In this document: positions 57,200-64,000 of the stretch, piece after piece
How positions within the stretch are numbered: position 1 is the first letter of the stretch
Layout: each line of letters begins with the position of its first letter
From: Calliphora vicina
Taxonomy: Eukaryota > Arthropoda > Insecta > Diptera > Calliphoridae
Direction of reading: 5' to 3'
DNA length: 64,000 bases
NCBI RefSeq assembly: GCF_958450345.1
Contig: NC_088781.1
Location: forward strand, 58,172,315 to 58,236,314
Translations under genes and position numbers: made by a program
Notes under the pieces: generated by a model
The model's database searches: none
Seen by the model: only the letters and a program-made list of their open reading frames with translations
What the model was told of the DNA's origin: nothing

Positions 57200-57583
57200 A
57201 TGTAACCACTAAACATTTTTAGTCTGCTCAAGTTGCCGTTTTCTTATTCGATAATAAGAAATTGTAACTCTTTGTCGTAACTCTGGGGAAATTCTATTTC
57301 CCCAGTCTAATAAATTCTAATAAAACTTTCGATATATTACTACGACATTTCTAATAGAAGTCTGAATAAACATCAGAAAATGATACGATTTTAGTAGAAT
57401 GTGCAGACTTCTCACATAATTTACTTACTATTTTTCAGAAAATGTGTCTGAAAGTCTGAAAAAAAATTGCAGAGTATTTTGTGAAGTGTCAAAAGGAAAT
57501 TTAGAAAATCGGTTAATATTCTAATAAGTTTAGTTCAGAGAATTCTAACATCAGATACGTCGCCAAATGATGTTTACTGGGTA
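57200..57583. mobile_element. Insertion in the 5' flank of gene D
   Basis: Genes B and C have CACTATAT...AGATACATGAA(C/G)TGGCTTT here. Gene D has CACTGTATG, then about 380 bp, then ATACTTGTACTGGCTC. The inserted block has weak inverted ends TAACCACTAAACATT / GATGTTTACTGGGTA. No ORF. Confidence 0.65.
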
Positions 57584-58089
57584 AATACTTGTACTGGCTC
57601 TAAACATCTTCATTTCTCTATCAACTTTCTTTCATTGATAAGGTAGCAAAAATATTACTCTATCTTAACTGGCAATTTAAATTAATCGTTTTATTGAGTA
57701 TATGTATGTATGTAAATTTAATTTTTAAAACACGTTTAATTCAAATAATTTTATTCTGTTTTTAACTAACTAGTCATTGATTGTTATTTTTTAAATAACA
57801 CCAACCGTAACCAAAATAATATAGACGTATTTATATTTCTTATTTTTGACGTTGTCAATTATCGATGATCCCAAAGTCTAAAATTGTTTTCTTTTATTTA
57901 TAAAAGAAATACTGAAATTTTTAGACAAATCGAGTTTTGAGCCATAGTAGCCAAATTTTCAAAAAATTTAATGTTGAAAAAAATTCTATTAAAAAAATCA
58001 AAAAGAATCTTCAAACTTTTTTTAAAAAAATATTTCAAGCCTTGAGCCTGATGGTTTAAGTTTTTTAAGGCTTGTGAAGTTACAAACGC

Positions 58090-58445
58090 AAAATCGGACA
58101 AGAGTTTGTCTGATATAAATGTGCTCTAAACATAAAAGGATGTACCAAAATTGTAAAAAAATTGTTTTTTTCGCTTCTATTTAAACTCCACATACCTATA
58201 TATCTAAAAAATAACAAAAACTTAAATTTGCATAATTAAAACTGTAAATTTTTGCATAAAAACCAAACTAACTCTATTTCTTGCGCCAAACACAAAATCG
58301 GACAGAGTATTTATTTACTCAAAAGTGGACGATAAGTATTTAGTTGCATATCCTTTGTTGTCTCGAATGACCTGTAATCGCTTTTGAATCGATACTTTTC
58401 CGGCTCTATTGAGGTCCATGCTTCCAGTAAGGAATATTTTATCTG
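58090..58445 (-). pseudogene. Tc1-like transposase C-terminal relic
   Basis: The minus strand at 58320-58430 codes IQKRLQVIRDNKGYATKY and stops soon after, the usual Tc1 transposase C-terminus (RR.QAVID..GYATKY). CAAAATCGGACA occurs at about 58090 and 58290 and may be terminal-repeat sequence. The catalytic core is absent. Confidence 0.65.
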
Positions 58446-58618
58446 AACTAACGTGTTAAATTTTATTTGATGAGCTCCCCTATCTAATTCCTCTCAAAGA
58501 TTATAAATATTACTGCAAGAAGTTACAATTCTAAAAACAAGTCTTTTAAAATGTTTAATTTAGGACTTGAACCAATGAAAACAAAATGTACGAAATTTTA
58601 GCTTCTAAACATGAACAT

Positions 58619-60189
58619 TAGGGTGGCCCTTAATAAACGAAAGTTGGATTTTGGCCATTCTCACCCCCCAGTTTGGTGAACATTAGTAAAAAAATCATCC
58701 TGAAAAAATTTTAGGTAAATCGGTTGGGGTTAAGATGTGCCGCAAGCCCTCTGAAGTTTTGAGATGCATTTACAAGGGGAAAAAATTCATTTTTTCAGTT
58801 TTTGTAAAAATTTTGCCATTAAAAAATTACTTTTGTAATTCAATTTAAAAGAATCGAAATGTGTACGTAATTGTCGTTCTAATGAGACATAAAAAACAGA
58901 AATCGGTTAAAAAATTTTAAAGTTATTAAAAATTCGCCAGGCCATTAACGTGTCTCAGGCCACTAGGACAAGAAATGTTGGAACAAAATTAACATATTTT
59001 GAGAAATATTAAAATAAAAGCTCATTTTTACTTAAAATATGTCCATATTTACTTGTATATGAGTTTTTGTCTTCGTAGGATACCGTTAACCTATTCTTAG
59101 GTATGAACAAAAAAAATTAATTTTTTTAACGGCAGTTTCAAAACTCCATTTTCAAATTTTTAAAAATTTTGTTAAACAAATTTCAGAATTTTTTGATCAT
59201 CTCATTGGGATTTATTAAGAGTATAATAGGGAATTAAATCGTGAAAAAATTATGAAAATATCTCTTATAGTTTTTCCGTACCTGCGATTTAAATTTTGAA
59301 ATTTTCGAGAAAAACCAATTATTTGGCAATTTTTAGGCCAATGAGCTCTATTTTCTTACTCTTATGAATTTTAAGCAAAACTTAATTAGAATATTATAGT
59401 CCAGATAATTCTAAATATACTCTGAAACTTTTACTAAAATCAAAAAACGTTAACCCTTAAATCGTGAAGGTCAAAGGTCAAATTTTTCAATATTTGGAAT
59501 TTCTCTTGGAAAGATTTTGAAATGTTCGAAATGTTGTATATTTTTGGGCCGATTTTGATGAAATTTAACAAAAATCCCTATTATACTCTTAATAAATCCC
59601 AATGAGATGATCAAAAAATTCTGAAATTTGTTTAACAAAATTTTTAAAAATTTGAAAATGGAGTTTTGAAACTGCCGTTAAAAAAATTAAATTTTTTTGT
59701 TCATACCTAAGAATAGGTTAACGGTATCCTACGAAGACAAAAACTCATATACAAGTAAATATGGACATATTTTAAGTAAAAATGAGCTTTTATTTTAATA
59801 TTTATCAAAATATGTTCATTTTGTTCCTACATTTCATGTTCTAGTGGCCTGAGACACGTTAATGGCCTGGCGAATTTTTAATAACTTTAACATTTTTTGA
59901 CCGATTTCTGTTTTTTATGTCTCATTAGAACGACAATTACGTACACATTTCGATTCTTTTAAATTAAATTACAAAAGTAATTTTTTAATGGCAAAATTTT
60001 TACAAAAACTGAAAAAAATGCATTTTTTCCCCTTGTAAATGCATCTCAAAACTTCAGAGGGCTTGCGGCACGTCTTAACCCCAACCGGTTTACCTAAAAT
60101 TTTTTCAGGATGATTTTTTTGCTAATGTTCACCAAACTGGAGGGTGAGAATGGCCAAAATCCAACTTTCGTTTATTAAGGGCCACCCTA
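58619..60189. mobile_element. Giant fold-back element, 1571 bp, exact 8-bp duplication
   Basis: ATGAACAT is repeated at 58611-58618 and 60190-60197. Ends TAGGGTGGCCCTTAATAAAC / GTTTATTAAGGGCCACCCTA. The two arms are inverted copies of each other for about 620 bp each (e.g. CCTCTGAAGTTTTGAGATGC and GCATCTCAAAACTTCAGAGG), leaving a roughly 330-bp centre. No coding sequence. Related damaged copies: 22740-23640 and 36480-38770. Confidence 0.9.
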
Positions 60190-60254
60190 ATGAACATACG
60201 CTGGCGAAATATCGACAATAAATAAAAATAAACTAACTAAATAAAATTAATAAT

Positions 60255-60960
60255 AAACAAGTAAGAAAGTATGGTCGGTCAAGCCCGACCATATAATACC
60301 CTACACTAAGTAAAAGAGCAAAAACATTTTTCTTTTAAAATGTCATTAATTTATATTTTTGAGTGATTTTCGGAAGTGAACCTTATATGGGGACTATGAC
60401 CAATTATGGACCGATCACCATGAAATTAGGTCGTGTGATTTGTGTCTATATGAAAGTTTACTGTGTTGAATTTTGTGAATATACCAACATTTTTAAGCGA
60501 TTTATGCACGTTAATTATGGACCGATCGTAACAAAATTTGGTGACATGAATTTTGTATATATAAAACTTATTTGGAGCGCAATTTTTGGAGATACATTTA
60601 TAAATTTTACATTTATGACCGATAAAGTCCAATTTCGGAAGGACATTTGTATGGGGCTAGGTGAAATAATGGACCGATTTCAGCCAGTTTCAATAGGCTT
60701 GGTTCTTGGACCGAAATAATAATAATATGTACCAAATTTGATCGAAATATCCTCAAAATTTCGACCTGTACTCTGCGCACAAGGTTTACATGGACAGCCA
60801 GCCAGCCAACCAGACGGACGGACATCGTTTAATCGACTCAGAAAGTGATTCTAAGTCGATCGGTATACTTTAAGGTGGGTGTTAGACTAATATTTCTGGG
60901 CGTTACAAACATCTGCACAAACGCATAATACCCTCCCCACTATGGTGGTGTAGGGTATAA
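60255..60960 (+). mobile_element. Helentron/DINE-1-like element, copy H3
   Basis: Very similar to H2: AACAAGTAAGAAAGTATGGT at the start, hairpin GGTCGGTCAAGCCCGACC, CTATGGTGGTGTAGGGTATA at the end. It interrupts the hAT relic. Confidence 0.6.
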
Positions 60961-61394
60961 AAAGGTCGATAAATTAGACTATAATTTAATCAAAATATTA
61001 ACTTATATTAAAGTGGTGTTGAAAGTGATGGCGAATGTGATTTTGAAACGGTCGTCGAAAGTGATAATATCAATATTATTTAGGATGACATTTATAATGA
61101 TTGCGTTAAATAGACAAATGCCATGATCTTAAAATATATGTGTATAAGTGATATTAACCGCGTACATAAGTGCTGCAAAATATTTAAAAAATCTAATTAT
61201 AAACACAAAATATCGCAAAATTATGTTTTGTTTCAAGCAAAACATGGATTTTGTCTTATACAATGTATAATATACATGCTGTTAAACAGCGTTGAACATC
61301 TTTGTCTAACATGGTAATAAACTTTTTGCGTATTTTAAAACGCTTAAATACTTTTTAATTCTAATTTTCATTATTTCTTTTAACGTTCACAAGG

Positions 61395-61615
61395 TCTTTA
61401 TGGACCGATCGTAACAAAATTTCGTGACATGAATTTTGTGTATATAAAACATGGACAGCCAGCCAGCCGACAAGACGGACGGACATCGTTTAATCGACTC
61501 AGAAAGTGATTCTAACTCGATCGGTATACTTTAAGGTGGGTGTTAGACTAATATTTTTGGGCGTTACAAACATCTGCACAAACGCATAATACCCTCCACA
61601 CTGGTGTATAAAAAG
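61395..61615 (+). mobile_element. Helentron/DINE-1-like fragment
   Basis: GGACCGATCGTAACAAAATT, GGACAGCCAGCCAGCC, AAGTGATTCTAACTCGATCG and GGGCGTTACAAACATCTGCA, the 3' half of the H2/H3 family with internal deletions. Confidence 0.55.
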
Positions 61616-61825
61616 TCTTCTAAAATAGTTGTAGTATTTTTTTTAAAGTTTTTTGGATTTTGAATATTTTTAAAGATTTTAATGCACTAAAACCATAAAA
61701 ACACACTTTTAGAAAAGTGGAGAAATATTTTTCCTTTACTATGATTGGGGCAGCGAAGAGCTTCGTGTTAAACTAATGGTTTTATCATTACAATTTTGTT
61801 TAAATTCTGGGAATACCGAAATGAA

Positions 61826-62053
61826 AACAAGTAAGAAAGTATGGTCGGTCAAGCCCGACCATATAATACCCTACACTAAGTAAAAGAGCAAAAACATTTT
61901 TCTGTTAAAATTTCAATAATTTATATTTTTGAGTGATTTTCGGAAGTGGGCCTTATATGGGTGCTATGACCAATTATAATAATATTTTTGGGCGTTACAA
62001 ACATCTGCACAAACGCATAATACCCTTCCCACTATGGTGGTGTAGGGTATAAA
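61826..62053 (+). mobile_element. Helentron/DINE-1-like element, internally deleted copy H4
   Basis: It has both ends of the family (AACAAGTAAGAAAGTATGGT and CTATGGTGGTGTAGGGTATA) but the middle is missing, leaving 228 bp. This short form helps define the element ends. Confidence 0.6.
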
Positions 62054-62099
62054 CAGTTTAATGAATGAAAAAAATTAATTTTCTTTTAGCTAAACCTTA

Positions 62100-62815
62100 T
62101 TTCTGACCAAAATTCATTATAGATTACACAGGTCAACAGCAAAAAAGGCTTAACTAACCACTATGTAGATTTCATTCATCATGGTTACCTAAGTACAAAA
62201 ATAGTAAAATTTTTCAATTCTATGGATAGATTTTCGAGAAATTCGAAAAATCAATCAATTTCTGCAGTTTCGATTTTTCATGATTTTTTTAAAATCAAAA
62301 AAAAATTTATTTTCATGTAAAAAATATATTTTTTGCTTCAATTTGTTATTATAACTCCGAAACTACTGAGCCGATTAAAACGCAGTATATATGTAAATAG
62401 GATGGGGAAAATGTTTGCAATATTAACTCAATCGTAAGAAGAACATTAACTACTCAATTTTATGTATATCAAACAAAAAATTAAAATTTTGTGAAAATGA
62501 GGAAATTCACTTAATTGAGAATAAATTCGAAGAAGCAATCGATATTTATGATCGATAACTCATTTTGTTGGTATTAGTTACAGTGGCGTTGCGATAAAGC
62601 AAAACTAAACAATTTCTGCCATTTTCGATTTTTCATGAGTTTTTTAAACAAAAAAATTGCTATTTTCATGTAAAAAATATATTTTTTACTTCAATTTGTT
62701 ATTATAACTCCGAAACTACGTAGCCGATTGAAACATAATGTATAAACGGATTAAATGATATGTAAATCTAAAGTTTTCTAAGTTTATTGTAATAATAGCG
62801 GACTTACCTTTTTGA
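62100..62815. repeat. Two copies of the ACTGAGCCGATTAAA dispersed family
   Basis: 62127-62395 (GGTCAACAGCAAAAAAGGCT ... ACTCCGAAACTACTGAGCCG) and 62600-62815 (ATTTTCGATTTTTCATGAGT ... ACTCCGAAACTACGTAGCCG). Non-coding. Confidence 0.55.
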
Positions 62816-62829
62816 GCTATCATTAATTA

Positions 62830-64000
62830 CACAGTGCAACAGTGAAAAAAACACACGATCATGACTATATAGATTCGACTCTACTACCAAAGTGTAGTAA
62901 AACCCTGTACTCAATTTGTCCATTTTGGTGACCGATTTTTTTTTATGAGCCCCCAAAGTTTCTGAAAATCAGTGGGGCCGCTAAAAAAGGTGTCATCAGT
63001 TTTTGGTTAACAGCTAATTCAGACTTTGTGATACGGCTTAACTTTATATGGCAATAATATAGCTAAGAGTCCTCCAAATAAATTTTGTTCAAATTTTTTT
63101 TCCAAAAAATAGCTTTTTCGTGCACTTATGTTAAAAAAATATAGGAAGAAATTTTTTTTTTTTACTTTTTTTAGAATAACTTCCAGGGTCTCCTAATTTT
63201 TCACTAACAATATTTAGCAAAGTTGTAGCTACGGTAAAGTTGAACAACTCTTGAGAACATATCAATGCATTCTGAACGTGTATAGTCACTCTAAATAGCA
63301 CATAAAGATCACTTTGTACCTTAACAATTTTCGTTTTTACTATTTTTTGACTTTAAAACAAAGATTTTTTGTTAAAATAGTATGATCAAGTCCACACTTC
63401 TATGCTGTGCTGTATTATCTACTCGGCTGAAGTGTTCGGAATAGGGATCAGTGAGTGGACCCTCAATGTCACACATTTAAAAAAAAATCGCCAAAAAGCC
63501 ATTTGTGATCCGAAATCCGCTGGAATTAGAAATATAGATAGTCCTTGAGAAGGTCGACGAAAATATGCTTTTATCTGTAGGTTATCTCTTTTAGTTCAAG
63601 AGATATTTAGGTTTCATTTTTTTTTTAAATTTTGCTCGATCTTTTTTTTGTATTTTATATATGATGGGCTTACGAAATGTCGAAATTTGTTTTTTATATA
63701 TGACGTATATTTGCGATGGAATTCTATAGAAAATAAAACAAATCTGATAACAATTATTTCGTCCCTATAAAAAGTTACACGCATCCAAAGTTGAAGCTTC
63801 TTTTTATATATTTCAACTTTGTATGCGTGTGTTTTTTAAGTATTTTCCCAAAAAAGTCCCCATATTTTTTCTTTTATAAAAAGCAAATTTTCTTCATGGC
63901 TATATACATTTTTTTTTATGATTTGGAAAGAGAACTTAACGCAAAAACGTATAAAGTAAAACTTGACTACCTTAAGTGGACAGTGTACCCCCCAGCCCTA
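62830..64000. mobile_element. Second copy of the CACAGTG-ended element, cut by the window edge
   Basis: CACAGTGCAACAGTGAAAAA preceded by TTA, then collinear with 34019-35200 (AGTCCACACTTCTATGCTGT, TTTGCTCGATCTTTTTTTTG). The right half lies outside the window. Confidence 0.8.

Larger units (their letters stand above)
58490..61330 (+). mobile_element. hAT transposon relic hosting two nested elements
   Basis: 58495-58610 matches 37325-37430 (TAAATATTACTGCAAGAAGT). 60965-61330 matches 37480-37770, the decayed transposase region (GATTTTGAAA.GGTCGTCGAA, TAAACTTTTTGCGTATTT). In between lie the fold-back element 58619-60189 and the Helentron-like copy 60255-60960. The reading frame is broken throughout. 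Confidence 0.7.

Overview
The window is AT-rich animal DNA from an insect, most likely a higher fly. The reasons are introns with GT/AG borders, insect-type complement-like genes and a very high load of DNA transposons. A calyptrate fly (blowfly, stable-fly or house-fly type) is my inference from the repeat style and is not proven.

The only cellular genes I can support form a head-to-tail array of thioester-containing protein (TEP) genes, the secreted complement C3 / alpha-2-macroglobulin-like proteins of insect immunity. All lie on the minus strand. Gene A has only its first three exons in the window (1-817). Gene B (8089-20506), gene C (25937-33729) and gene D (46285-57068) are complete. 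I placed every splice border by reading GT/AG sites and reading phase. In all three complete genes the nine coding exons have the same lengths (68, 409, 821, 262, 268, 88, 1084, 513 and 489 nt), giving 1333 residues; gene C has 12 nt more in the last exon because its stop codon is lost. All three keep the GCGEQ thioester motif (residues 861-865). All three have lost the catalytic histidine 117 residues downstream: Asn in B and C, Asp in D. Paralogue differences concentrate at the start of the 88-nt exon 6, the bait-like loop before the thioester domain. A fifth, older and decayed TEP C-terminus lies between C and D (40116-40780).

Everything else is mobile DNA, often nested. It includes hAT-type elements with exact 8-bp target duplications, large fold-back elements, Tc1/mariner-like transposase relics, a piggyBac-type MITE, non-LTR reverse-transcriptase fragments, and Helentron/DINE-1-like repeats with a hairpin end and a GTCCGTCTG-rich tract. 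Intron 3 of genes B, C and D carries the same old transposon fragment, so that insertion predates the duplications. Later insertions made the introns differ (6.7, 2.3 and 1.4 kb).

Layout: 1-817 gene A 5' end; 0.8-8.1 kb transposons; 8.1-20.5 gene B, with 12.5-18.3 kb of nested elements in intron 3; 20.9-25.9 repeats; 25.9-33.7 gene C; 34.0-46.2 transposons plus the TEP relic; 46.3-57.1 gene D; 57.2-64 nested transposons. I saw no rRNA, tRNA gene or CRISPR array.
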